Positions 37,838 to 49,054 of a stretch of DNA of 64,000 nt are shown piece after piece. Each line of letters opens with the position of its first letter. Position 1 is the stretch's first letter. Location of the stretch: assembly GCA_019096195.1 (NCBI GenBank), contig JAGTXK010000072.1, forward strand, positions 1 to 64,000, given 5' to 3'. Below the pieces are notes generated by a model that saw nothing but the letters and a program-made list of their open reading frames with translations, did not search any database and was not told where the DNA came from. The position numbers were made by a program, and so were the translations under genes. Source of the stretch: Boletus sp. NGJ. Taxonomy: Eukaryota; Basidiomycota; Agaricomycetes; Boletales; Boletaceae.

Positions 37838-38193
37838 CTGCACCAGAAAAAAAAGCCAGGTTGAGGAGTGGTGGAAAATATGTAAAAATGCTAAAACATA
37901 CAGTAGACTAGGTCATAATCTATAAATTAGTGGGTGACAGCAGGGGAAAGTAGATCTGACACTTTTTTTGCCTGTTTTGTGTGTTCAGCTCTGTTGACAC
38001 TCTTTTTGGTTCTTGGGTTTTTTGGGTGAATGTATTCATTTTTTTCAAGAGGCACCCATTCCTGTAGATATAACATGCAAAGCACCACAACCATGGCAAC
38101 CCCCACTGACTTCTATGGAGGTGAAAGCAATGGAAACTACAAACAATAGGCTTTCCCAGACTTTTGCTTTGCCTCCCATGGTTAGAACACTAT
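37838..38193. other. AT-rich junction before the second transposon nest
   Basis: This 356-bp stretch lies between the elongase relic and the LTR at 38194. It has T-runs and no recognised coding sequence. The breakpoint that removed the 5' half of the elongase gene should lie here. Confidence 0.4.
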
Positions 38194-38683
38194 TGTTATG
38201 AATTCAATGTCCTCAACAACAAACTCCATAAGGCTCAGATCTACTTCATAGGCTACATGTGTTCTGGCTCAAGAATGAGGGTATGGGGGTCTTCTATGAA
38301 CAACACAAAGGCTACAATGACCAGTGGCCAAGGCAATGACTTTAGCATGGTGAACAAAGTGAATTAGACTGGAGAAGCCAGTCATCAAAGTGCTACTTTA
38401 TATACATTACATGCACATGGACCAGGCTATGCATGTGAGGAATTACTATAGTAAAGAAGCATTCATATGAATGGAAGGGATAGAGATGAAGGTGTGAATA
38501 GATAAGGTGTGAATATGACAGAGATGAAATGCATGAGGTGTGTCACATGAGTGAGCCTAGACTCTGGTCGTGTGATGTTTCTCATGGTCACATGTGGTCA
38601 CATGACTAGTTATGTGATATATTGATAAAGAATGAGCAACTAAGATTGGCAATGAAAAGTTTGAAAATATTCATATTATAACA
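38194..38683 (-). repeat. 3' LTR of the minus-strand Ty3 fossil
   Basis: This 490-bp LTR begins (minus strand) TGTTATAATATG and ends ATTCATAACA. A polypurine run abuts its inner edge. It resembles the solo LTR at 8768-9249 in length, first bases and end. Confidence 0.75.
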
Positions 38684-38956
38684 CTACCCCCTTTTTATGA
38701 CTTGAATTTCAGATGAGTCATGGTTGGTTCAGAGACGGTGTAGTTTTTGTAAGGAGAGAATAATAATTGGAAGGAATGGGTTATTAGACTATGGAGTTTA
38801 TGAGAAGCAGAGGGGTTTTTCTTGTGGAATTCAGCGACTGCTAGTGGAGTAGTGTTGATTATATTGGCTGATTCCCATGTGAGATCTGTTTCATCATACC
38901 CTCTTCAGTGCACTAGATACTCCAATTTCCTTCCTTTTATTTGAGATGCAGCGATG

Positions 38957-39873
38957 TGTTACAGTCACAGGAGGGGGTACATTTTTTCCTCTCCCTTCAT
39001 CCCCCATAGGACTGTGGGACGACTTATTCTTCAACTCAGACCAGAGATTCCCCTGGGATTCCCCCGTGACACCAACTCAGGCATTGCCCCATCCGGAACT
39101 CCCTTTCTAGGAAGTTACCTGTTTGGTTTGAACACCACCTTCCTATTTCATTGATACATACATTTCACCCTTTTGATCTGATCATAGACATTGCCTCCTC
39201 AGCTGTGCTCTCTCATGCACAGCCTAGTATTCCAAACTACCATTTGTCTGATGCCATGATCCCTTATGGTAATCTTCTGTCTGCAACTTATGATTACCAT
39301 ATATGATACGAAGCCTGCCCTAGATGGGCAGGGCCTATATATAGGGATGCTGGCCCTTCATGTAACTCTAACCTAGATCTACACAACTTCCCATATAATC
39401 TACCCAGCTTTCCCAGCTCCTGGTTCCACCTCATCTCAGAAGCTCACTCCTGCTCTGGAGGTGATTGCCCTAGTGCTCGTGATCGCCTTCCTCATCACAT
39501 TGCACTTGTGTGGTCTCGTTGCCGTTCACACATGCTTCTAAAGCTTCAGCAACTCCAACGCCAATAGAGGTTGGCCTGTGTAAGCCCAGGACTCTGCCAC
39601 TGGTACTAGGCCATGTAAGCCCAGGACACTTAGTTGCTGGCCTCCGCATTCCAGTCTGCCCTTCCTTCTAGGAGGATTGCGCCACTGTGGTAAATTTGAG
39701 ACTTCGCCATCGGTCATAGAGGCAACTAGGACACTCTATGTAAAGCTAGCAGTCGGTCCCCAGTCTGAGAAACCATTGGGTCTCAGGAGGTATTTTCCCC
39801 TCAAGTCCTGCTAGTCCAGTAATCAAACAGGTTGATTACTCGGGAACGTGTCACATTGTTACCCGGCATAACA
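38957..39873 (+). repeat. Solo LTR (917 bp) inside the chromodomain region
   Basis: It starts TGTTACAG and ends GGCATAACA. Flanks are cgatg on the left and tgatg on the right, a target duplication with one mismatch. It contains a TATA-like run (ctatatatagg near 39341). It is of the same family as the LTR at 41634-42518, for example in the shared GAAGCCTGCCCTAGAT segment. Confidence 0.85.
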
Positions 39874-41633
39874 TGATGTATTCAACATTGTATTGTTCTT
39901 CCCCTTCCTAGTCTATTTCAATTGCTTTGGGTTGGACTTTGGGCTGTTCTGGTAACATTTTCTTATAAGATTTTATACAAGAGATATTGACCATTGAATG
40001 GATATGGATGATTTTGGGAAGTTTTAAGGTTATGGCATTAGAAAGAATCTTGGTGATCTTATAAGGTCTAATCCATTTTTATGTTAAATTTTTTTGCTGT
40101 GTAAGGGAGGTTGAGTTTATTGGTGGATAGCCAGACCTGCTGGCCAATAGAATATTTTGGAGTGTCTGAATGTTTCTTTTCTGATGCTTTTATCATTTTT
40201 TCTCTCAACTCCTCTAATGCTACCTCTATATCCTTGTGTGAATGGCCCATATCTCCTGCAAATCCTGCTAGCTTTTCTTTGAAATCCATGTGTAGTGTAT
40301 AATTTTATATGACATTGAAAGGAATAGTGCCAGTGGTAGTGGTAATGGTATTATTGTGGGAGAATTGAGCCATTTTTAACCAGTTGGCCCATTGATCCTG
40401 CTTCTTTCCGATATAAGTGTGGAGATATTGTCTAAATCTCTGTTAACATATTCTATTTGGCCATCCATCTGGGGGTGGTAGGCTATGGAGATTTTTTGCA
40501 AGATACCAAGGAGTTTACATAGTCTCTTGGTGAAAGCAGATATAAATTTGGGCCTTTGTTCAAAATGAGAGTAGTGGATAGTCCATACATATATCAAACA
40601 TGGTCATGGAATAAAATAGCTAAGTTCATAGAAGAACAAGCATCATAAGTGGGAATAAAAACAACTTCTTTAGAGAATTAATCTATAATTATGCAGATAG
40701 CTATGAATGAACGTGATTTGGATAAACCCATGATGAAATCTACTGATAAATCTTCCCAAGGACATTTTGCCATAGGAAGTGATATGAGTTTTCCTGCCAG
40801 TGCCTCTTTCTTACCCTTCATGAGGGCACACACTTGGCAGCTGTCTACATATGTTTTAATGTTTTTTGTGACATCAGGCCATGAGAAGTATTGTGTGATT
40901 GTGTGAATAGTTTTAGAGTGTCCACCATGACCTATGATAGGAGAGTCATGGCATAAAGTAAGGAGACATGTATATAATGGTTCAGATATAAAAACTTTGT
41001 TTTTGTTATTTTTGAAAATATTCATATTAGGGTCAAAAGTAAAGTCCATAGTGGTGTCAATGCTGAGCAAAGAAGATTCAACTTCTAATTCTGCCATGAA
41101 GTCTGAAGAAAGTTGGATAGAATTAATAAATACTGAAGGAGGCAGGATTATAATGTTGGTATTATGATTTGGAACTGCATCACTGTGATCTGAATGGTAA
41201 GAAAGAGCATTAGCTTGTCCATTTGTGGATCCTGGTTTGTAAACAAAAATATAATCAAACTCTTGAAGAAGCATGTGCTAGTGAGCTTGTCAACCACTAA
41301 GGGTTTGTGGCTTTTTCCAATATTCCAAGTTTTTGTATTCAGTCCAGATTTTGAATCTTTCACAACCAATAAGATAGTGGCACCATTCTTTCAGTGCCCT
41401 AATAACTACTAGCAGTTCTTATTATAAATAGAGTAATTGCACTCTGTACTATCAAAAGAATAAGAAATGAAGGCAATAGGCCCCAGTTACTGTCATTACA
41501 TAGTGTTGAAAGCACTACTCCCATGGTGATGTTCAAGGCATCAGTTTTAATACATACTTCTTGATTCTGATTAGAATATGAGCTGTGGTAAATTTATTTT
41601 TTAATGTTTTGAAAGCTTGTTGCTAATTGGTGC

Positions 41634-42518
41634 TATTATGACCTTATAACAATGGGACACATGACCTGGTGAACTGAAGGCGATCTGAGTTTCATGAGGA
41701 CCTGCTACTCTCCCTTCCTCTATGTAGGCAAGAGTTTGGTCAGCCAGTGAGTAATGTAGCAGGCTTTGTGGGCATTAGGATAACCATCTAAGCCTGATAT
41801 GTGAGCAACAAAGATGTCCAGCTTCTAATGTATTTTAGAGCAGCAACCATCTGCGACATATGCTCTGCAAGGTTTCTTCTACCTGCTCTACCCTTGTAGA
41901 ACAGACACCTCTTATAACCCTGGTCCAATAACAGGGAGTATGGCTTCGCCTTCAACCTCAACAGGTAGTGAAGTAAGTGAAGAAGCTAGTGATTACTGCA
42001 ATCACTAGCACAATGAGAAGCAATGCTTCCAGTGTTAACTTCTAGGAACAGAAGTTGGTGGGGAAGTGAAGATGATGTACACCAGGTTGAATTGTGTAGA
42101 TCAAGGTTAAGGAAATACATGAAGGGCAGATGCCTGGATAAATAGACCTTTCCTATCTAGGGCAGGCTTCCTATCATACATGGTAATATGAGATTACAGA
42201 TCTAATATTACCATAAAGGGGATCTAAGGCATCAGACAAATGGAAAGTTGGAATACTGGGCTGTGTATGAGAGAACACAGCCAAGGAGGCAATGTCTATT
42301 GATCAGATCAAAAGGTGAAACAGACAAGATGAAATGGAAGGCTGTGGTATAGCCATGAGAGTGGTATTGCATCACCTAGAAGGGGCTAGGGTATGGTGAT
42401 GCTTGTGTGAGCATGGGTGGGGAATCCCACATCAGAGGAATTAAAGAGAAGGTTGTCCCAGAGTCCAAGAGGGGGTGATGGTCAGGAAAAAGGTATACCC
42501 CCTTCTATAACTGTAACA
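41634..42518 (-). repeat. Solo LTR (885 bp), same family, opposite orientation
   Basis: On the minus strand it starts TGTTACAG. It is flanked by an exact 5-bp duplication ggtgc (41629-41633 and 42519-42523). It interrupts the minus-strand Ty3 fossil between RT and RNase H. It has diverged visibly from the copy at 38957-39873. Confidence 0.85.
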
Positions 42519-42777
42519 GGTGCCCCATGTGAATGGAACATCTTTCTTAGATTGTTTAGAGAGCGTGCAATTTTGGAAAAACCTGAAATAAAATGTCTGT
42601 AATAGTTACAAAGTCTGAGAAATCTTTGAAGTTGCTTTAAGCAAGTAGGAATGGGCCAATCCATGACTCTGACTACTTTTCCTTTCTGCATCTCTACCTC
42701 CTTTTTAGATACATCCATTCCAAGCAAGTCTACTTTGTCTTGGGAGAAGTGGCACTTCAAGGGTTTTATATAAAGGT

Positions 42778-43352
42778 TGTTATAACAAACTCAGATAGAG
42801 GGCATTGTAGACTCAAAAGGGTTGGTTGACAACTAGTTAATGGAGACATGGTCTCAAGGTGTGAAGCAACTTAAGTCAAGGATACTGGGTCTTTTAGTAG
42901 ATAACCAACATTGGTTAGGATAAGAATAGGTTAAGCCTTGTAGTTGAGAAGTCTGAGAGTGTGTGTCCACTCAAAAGTAGAACATGGACTTGCAGAAATC
43001 CGGAGGGATGATGTATGAGCTTAGATTGAGTAGGTAAAAGCTAAGGTTACATTGTGTGGAATGATGGTCTTATATATGTGAGCCATAGAAGGTCATGGAA
43101 GATGATGGAATCTAATGGAAGATGATGGAACAAAAGATGACAAATGAATAGGACATTGTGGAATGTTATGGAATCAAACATCAGAAGATAGAAGATGTTC
43201 CACTGTAAAGTACAGATGAAAGTTGAGGCAATGAACTGGTAGATGACATATGGAGTTCTGATGGTATGTGATATGGTCTGTGCAACTGAAAATGAGAAGA
43301 TGAGGGAGCATGTGCACATAGGAAAAAGAAAAAGAAAGGATAAACTGTAACA
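42778..43352 (-). repeat. LTR of a further minus-strand element
   Basis: On the minus strand it starts TGTTACAG and ends GTTATAACA, about 575 bp. On its right side a purine run (minus strand; 43353-43370) looks like a polypurine tract, so this is likely the 3' LTR of another element. The body of that element is lost or unrecognisable to the right. Its left edge abuts the reverse transcriptase relic at 42770. A TATA-like box lies near 43068. Confidence 0.65.
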
Positions 43353-43718
43353 TTACCCCCCTTCTATGGTCAAAGTACCATCCAAGCACCTCAATTCAAA
43401 CCATGATACTCTCCTACAGGGGAGCTGGTAATGTTCCCATAGCCAATGTTGTCCAGGTAGTTGTGGGAGTCATCATCAAAGTTGATGTTGACTGAAAGGT
43501 GTGGGGGTGAGTTGTGCACAGGACAACATGGGGTGTGGTGAATCATGTGAGGTGGGAGAACACAACAGATAGACCTACCAATCTATGGTCCACATCTTGT
43601 CATATCACCATGTTTGTCCTTGATGATCTGTATAGACTTTCTCCAGTGCATATGCCATCTTGTTTTTAAATGCTGCATTGCCAATTAATTCCTACACACA
43701 GGCCACTGGATCTCGCCA

Positions 43719-44550
43719 TCAGAGCTCCAACTCCTTGCCTTTAACTTCATTTTCTTCGACCTTGCCTTTCTGTGCATTTTCTGTCTCTCCAAGATAATCT
43801 GTGTTGCTGCAAGCATGCACAAGATCACATTTCCACTCAGGCCTGGTCAGAAGCTGATCTAACATATTCAAGAATGTATGTGAGCTCTTGTAGCTTGGTT
43901 GAGTCCATTCCCAGGTCTGTGTATCATATGTTTCATTATCTCTACAAGTTCCTGATTGAACATCACTCACAATTGGCAATTTTAGAAATACATTGGTTGC
44001 ACATTGATTCATGCTCCTAGTAAGCCACTTAGCTAACTCCCACTCCTGGCAGTCAGTGAACAGGGCATAAATGCCTTGTTTTGCTAACTCTTGTGAGTCT
44101 TTTATTGCTTCAAAAGAAGTCTTCACTGATTCCAGGACCTCTGCAGCAGAACCTTTATCATAATTGTATATGTATCATTGGTTGACCAGATTGTCAATGC
44201 CATGTGGCTAAGATTCCTCACTGGATAGGTTGGTGGCAGGAGCAGCAACACTACCATCACAGTCACCTGGATAACTCTCCCATCTAGCTGCCTCTATGAG
44301 ATCATCAGGTGGGTCATTCTGGATGGGCAACTTATTGTACCCAGCATTTTTGCTAATATACATGGTGTGCTGTCACACTCCACAGGGCTTGCACTTGGTA
44401 ATGAGTGGAATGGCCAATGTGCCATCATACCCTGCTCATTGTCAGGAATTCCTGGCCACAGCAGTTGCACTGGTGTTGCATGAAATTTTGGGACCATCGA
44501 CTTGGTGGCATGAGTCAACAAGCAGAATAAGATGAAAACCTGCATTTACT
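43719..44550 (-). pseudogene. Possible Plavaka-type DNA transposase relic
   Basis: A minus frame at 43719-44126 contains CQEWELAKWLTRSMNQCATN and then FLKLPIV. I associate this motif with the N-terminal part of Plavaka-type transposase proteins common in Agaricomycetes. The following residues end in a Lys/Glu-rich stretch. Upstream (to about 44550) the frame is broken. No catalytic core or terminal repeats were found. The assignment is from memory of family motifs and is uncertain. Confidence 0.35.
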
Positions 44551-44732
44551 AATCTGTAAGCTTAGCAGTGTTCAGTCAACAATACCATGTAATGTATCTA
44601 ATGAAATCTTAGAGTCTCCATTCCACCATTGCCTACCTCCATTCCAGGCCCCTCCTTGCATCATAACTATCCTCATTTGACCTATTTACATATAACCTAT
44701 GTAATTTTTTTTTCCTTTAAGATCTTTGCTCA

Positions 44733-46900
44733 GTGGGCCATTGTGTTCAGACACAATCCACATCCCCTCCTGACCAATGTCCTCACAATTCCCCAGCAGT
44801 GAGGTGGATCACTTGCAACCTACACAAACTAAATCCAGTCATGGTCAAAATGCCAATGATTGGTATGTCAACCTCTCTAATCAAAAATTCATGCTTGTTT
44901 TCTCATTCACATGTGCCTACTGCAGATGATCAGAATAATGAAAGACATGCTTCCAGCTCAGAAGCATGCAAAAAGGCCAAACAGCATAAGGCACTTGCCT
45001 GCAAACATGAGCAAGTGAGTAGGGTAGCAGAGTCTGACCCATTCATGGCAGCAACTTTGCAGGCACCAACTCAAGTCCATTCTGCAAGCCCTGTTACACT
45101 TGAGGCATACAATGCTGTAGGTACTTTGCTCTTGATGGATGTGTTGCTGATGTGTTGCTACTGGCAGTTTACCTTGAGATCTGTGAAAAGTGTCTACTCA
45201 AACCCTCATGGTGCCATGAGCCTTGCACAAGCCAAGTAGCCTATGGCCCCTCTGACAGTCTGCCAGGGCAGAGTGCCACCAACTGTCAACAAACCCTCTG
45301 CATCTCAAGCCCACATGATCAACAAGATATATGTTAAACTTCTACTGTATCATGGTGTAGGATCAAACTGACTGATTTGGTCAGTCCATGAAGCATTTAT
45401 CCCCCCTCATCTAGGTGCCTGTGCAACTCAAGCTTACTCGGCTGAATGGGCTTATATGAACAAAGGCTTATATAGATGTCCTTGTTGCAAGTCCACCCAA
45501 GAAGCAGGTATGGGAACCTACATCATATCCCCCATGTAACAGAGCCATTTGTACATGAGTTTCACTCATCTTGCTAATGTCCTAGCAAAACTCAGGTTGT
45601 CAAGAATGAGATGGGTGACCTTACCATCAGTGATGATGACCAGAACACTGGCATACCATGCAATGAAGAAATATCTAGTGATGAGGAGCCAGGGCTCAAA
45701 AAACAACAGCACTGTTCTGTGTTCATGAGTGACAAGGATGCACCCAAAGATGGTAAGACTCTGAGTTGCATGAATGTGGCCAGTGCAGACACTTGGGGTA
45801 AGATGTGTGTGAGGGCTGCTAACTATGACAAAGGAACTTGATGCATCATTAAGACAGCCATCAAAGTATATTGTGCCACACTGCTCTGTAATGATCTGTA
45901 TGCACCTCCAGTCAAGAAAATTAAGTGAGCCAGAGCTGCATGGGATGTAGCTTGCTGACACCATGATGTGGATTTGCCACACAATGGCATAGCCCTGAAA
46001 CTAGTAAGCATATCCTAGGTCTACTTGTGGTAGGATAATTATTTTTGTGGTTAAATCATGACTTGAACCTTGCATCTACATGGCCAATTCAAGATCAAGG
46101 CCCATGCCATCATCAGCAGTGTCTATGGGTTCACCACCACTGCAGACAATGACACCATTGGAAAAAATTGAGTGCAGTTTGTGGAACTGAAAAAGGACCC
46201 CACATTCATATTTCATGTAAGTGGTACTCAAGCCCCATTGATGCTCATGGACATACTGAGAAGTACTGTGGTAATAACCTTGATAAACATACATGTCACC
46301 TGGGATCCAACAGGTGATCAATGCAGTGCTCTTCAAGAACAAGGCTGATGATGGCATTCATTGGGGAAAATATTACAACCCATTCCCTTTGGCAGGCTTT
46401 GCTTTGGCTATCACTGCAGTACATTTTAACTTGTGTGGAGGCAAGTTTGCTCACTATGAAGTACAGATTGAATGTGTGATCAATGAGTGGGAGCCTGGGA
46501 TTTGGAAAATGATAGTATTCAAAGAATATGAATATTCAGCAGTCTACAGAAGCCATTAGGCATCTCTCAGAATTTGACAAGATGATGGTGTTGATTGGAC
46601 TACTAGGAAAGATACTACAAAAGGTTTATGACAACAGGTGGTAGGTTGTTTGTGAAAATAGTGGATTTGGCTGACATGTTTGGTTGTCAGTTCACATGCA
46701 GGTGTCATGAATCTAGGCTCACAGATTGGCAAGCCAAAGACAGCCATTTCCAGTTGTGCATTCTTGAATGCGATTGATGAGTACAGGCATGTGGAAGGCA
46801 TCCAGGACCAGGCTGGTGACACAAAATCAGAGGATAATGTGGAGGTGTTCAATGATTCAGATATTGAGGATGAAGGAGTGGGTGAGTCAGATGAGGAGTG
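44733..46900 (+). pseudogene. DUF6532-like coding remnant
   Basis: Plus-strand pieces read AAWDVAC followed by HNGIALKLV near 45930-46005. At 46293-46559 they read IQQVINAVLFKNKADDGIHW, then a PFPLAGFALAITAVHF stretch and IECVINEWEPGIW. Order and motifs resemble the DUF6532 domain found in large basidiomycete families of unknown function. An acidic, Asp/Glu/Ser-rich tail follows (46680-46901). Earlier pieces (44733-45540) include a Cys-rich CPCC stretch and may be a separate gene. Several stops and frame changes interrupt it, so it is a relic or a wrongly read spliced gene. Confidence 0.45.
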
Positions 46901-47309
46901 ATGAGATGGTGCAGTGTTCAGTCATATAGATACCATATAGACAAGTTGTCAAGTTGACAACCAACCTTTTCAACAATGTTGGGTATAGTGCAAACAATGT
47001 TTCAACCACATTGATATATATTGTGTTCAAGCACTATTTGTTGCCAGGGTGATATCTATAATGGAAGAAGTATTATGATATGGAGAGTATGTAGCCTATA
47101 GTGAAGATTGAAATTATGCTACAGGGGCCAACAATGTGCAATGTCGACATATTGCAAGCTCTGTAGCCCTTACCTAAGATGCTGCTACTGTAGCATACAT
47201 AGGAATTGTTAGTGTTACATTGTACTATGTAAGGGGGGGATGTTGATGGGTGCAACTAGTATTATATATGCTACATAGGCCTATGTAGACTTTGCCGTTT
47301 TTCCTGATG
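46901..47309. other. AT-rich end of the second nest with an 18-bp palindrome
   Basis: This AT-rich stretch has no gene. It contains a G-run followed by TGTTGATGGG near 47231-47250, which resembles a polypurine tract followed by an LTR start. It also holds a perfect palindrome at 47271-47288 (ctacataggcctatgtag). Composition switches to host-like at about 47.3 kb. Confidence 0.4.
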
Positions 47310-47872
47310 CTAGAGGATTTGACCAACTCGGTGGTTGACCAACTTAATAGTAGTGACAGTATTAAGCGCGGTTAGCACGGTCCATTGTTCTCTGCGCTCC
47401 CTTACCCCCTCCCATCTCTTATTCTTGAACCAATCATGCTTTTCAATGGTAACATTTTTTGTGGTCGTTTTGACACTGCCCTGTCCCGCTGCCGTGTCTC
47501 GCTGCGTGCGTTTCCGCGCCATCAGGAACCCCTTGTACCATTCTTTGAGTTGAATATCGAGGCGAGAGATTAGTCACCGACCTCTTCTTTGACGTCGTCT
47601 CCGACTTGGATTGTGATGTCGCTTTTGGCCATGAGTGTGGATGTCATTGTGTAGCACTGTTGCTGCTGACCTTCGTCGACACTCCGAGGTTTTCCGACAA
47701 ACCCCAGAACGTATTTCAGAAACCCTCCACTCGTATGCTGGTGTTGCCATACCACACGATGTTGAATGACGGCCTATTTTTTTCGAGATACGAGACGTTG
47801 GCATTGCGCTATCTGAAAGTTCATCGAATATGATATCCTTCGTGCTGAACAAGCACGAGGCATGTGCGCATC
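47310..47872 (-). CDS. Possible small spliced gene, unknown
   Basis: Minus frames at 47570-47755 (ending in a hydrophilic MAKSDITIQVGDDVKEEVGD) and at 47310-47522 (Lys/Arg-rich) have coding-like composition and could be joined by a short intron near 47550-47580. I do not recognise the product. It could equally be noncoding. It abuts the transposon nest. Confidence 0.25.
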
Positions 47873-48079
47873 ACCGTCTAATGTAACTATGGACAGTTTG
47901 CACGGTTGTTTTCGTGTTCACGGCTAGTCTGTGCCATCAGATTCAATTTGGGACTTGAGATGCATACGAGCTAGGAAAATACAAGAATCCGATGGCGACG
48001 ATAGAACAAGGCAACCCATATCTGTAAATATCTACGCGTGCCTTGCCCTATGCCATGCATGCAAATAATTCGCTGCTCT

Positions 48080-48931
48080 TCAAGCACTGACACCCGGCCC
48101 GCGGGACACCCCGAGATCCTTGATACGCCCCGACGCAATGTCGTATACCCACCCATGTACCCAGACGGGCTTACCCGCCGCCCACGCCTGCTGGATCGGG
48201 TCCGCGGCAGAAATGTGCTCGACCTGGCGTTTCACGTTTTCCTGCACGATGAGATCGAGGGCGGTGGTGGTGGGAGTGTTGGAGAGGTCGAGGGAGGCGA
48301 CGAGGGCGTTGAGGGGGGCGAGCCAGCGGGAGAGGGGGGTGGGGGTGTCCTCGGGGGAGGTGGTAGAACGGGCCAAGAAGGCGTCATAACACGCCACTGC
48401 GCCTCCACACTGGGTATGTCCGGCGAGCACGACTACGTTGTGGGTGTGAGCATGAGCACGAGCGTGCGTACACGTACACGCGTTCGGCGTCCGCGTATGC
48501 GAATGGGAGCACTCGGAACGTACCGTGTTCGACGCCGACGACGCCAAGTGCGTACGAGAGGACCGCGAGCGCGCTATCGTCGTCTGGATGGAATTGGCTA
48601 TACCATAGTAGCGTTGGGGTTTGCATTTAGGTTATCGCGGAACACAGGTCACTTACTTTGCGATGTTGCGGTGGACAAAGATGTCGCCCGGACGTGCGCC
48701 AGTGAGGACTGTTTCTGGGACGCGCGAGTCGGCGCATCCTATCCAGAGGACCTGTGGCCATGGTTGTTAGAACGGTGTGGTTGTGGATTGGAGGAAAGGC
48801 GCGTTTTTTGCCTTTGGGTGTTGGCCCTGAGCGGACGTACGGAAAAAGCCGGGCTCGGCAAGGTCGACTGCGTTGGCCCATCTAACGTTGGCGTCGAGAA
48901 GGGTGTGTATTGGAGAATAAGGCGGAATCAT
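48080..48931 (-). CDS. Beta-class carbonic anhydrase
   Basis: This 213-residue zinc enzyme interconverts carbon dioxide and bicarbonate, needed for CO2 sensing and carboxylation reactions. Four exons: 48812-48931, 48657-48751, 48524-48597 and 48080-48432, in phase. Zinc ligands are the Cys of CADSR (about residue 46), and the His and Cys of GHTQCGG. The Asp-Arg pair beside the first Cys is also kept. [18 protein letters not shown] is the conserved C-terminal strand region. No targeting peptide is evident (it starts [19 protein letters not shown]), so it is probably cytosolic. The first intron appears to be GC-AG. A 382-residue open frame on the other strand is a composition shadow. Confidence 0.9.
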
Positions 48932-49054
48932 CGCGACAAGGGAAAGTCTATACAGAAGAAAAGAGAAAGAGAAAGATATACAACAAGCGGGTTTTTCTTT
49001 GTTTTCTTTTTTTTTTTTTACAGTAAAAGAGTCCGTCGATCTGATGCCGACTTT

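Larger units (their letters stand above)
38194..42777 (-). mobile_element. Minus-strand Ty3 chromovirus fossil
   Basis: This is a decayed Ty3 element read right to left. Reverse transcriptase lies at 42480-42770 (HFSQDKVDLLGM start), RNase H near 41150-41600, and integrase with its HHCC and core at 40680-41274 and 40376-40597. The integrase C-terminal part is at 40068-40289. A chromodomain lies near 38868-38950, with EYLVH and the TWES motif. A polypurine tract near 38690 precedes the 3' LTR at 38194-38683. Two solo LTRs (38957-39873 and 41634-42518) are inserted in it. Its 5' part (gag, protease, start of RT and 5' LTR) is missing to the right of 42777, where another LTR begins. It is broken at many points and looks old. 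Confidence 0.85.
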
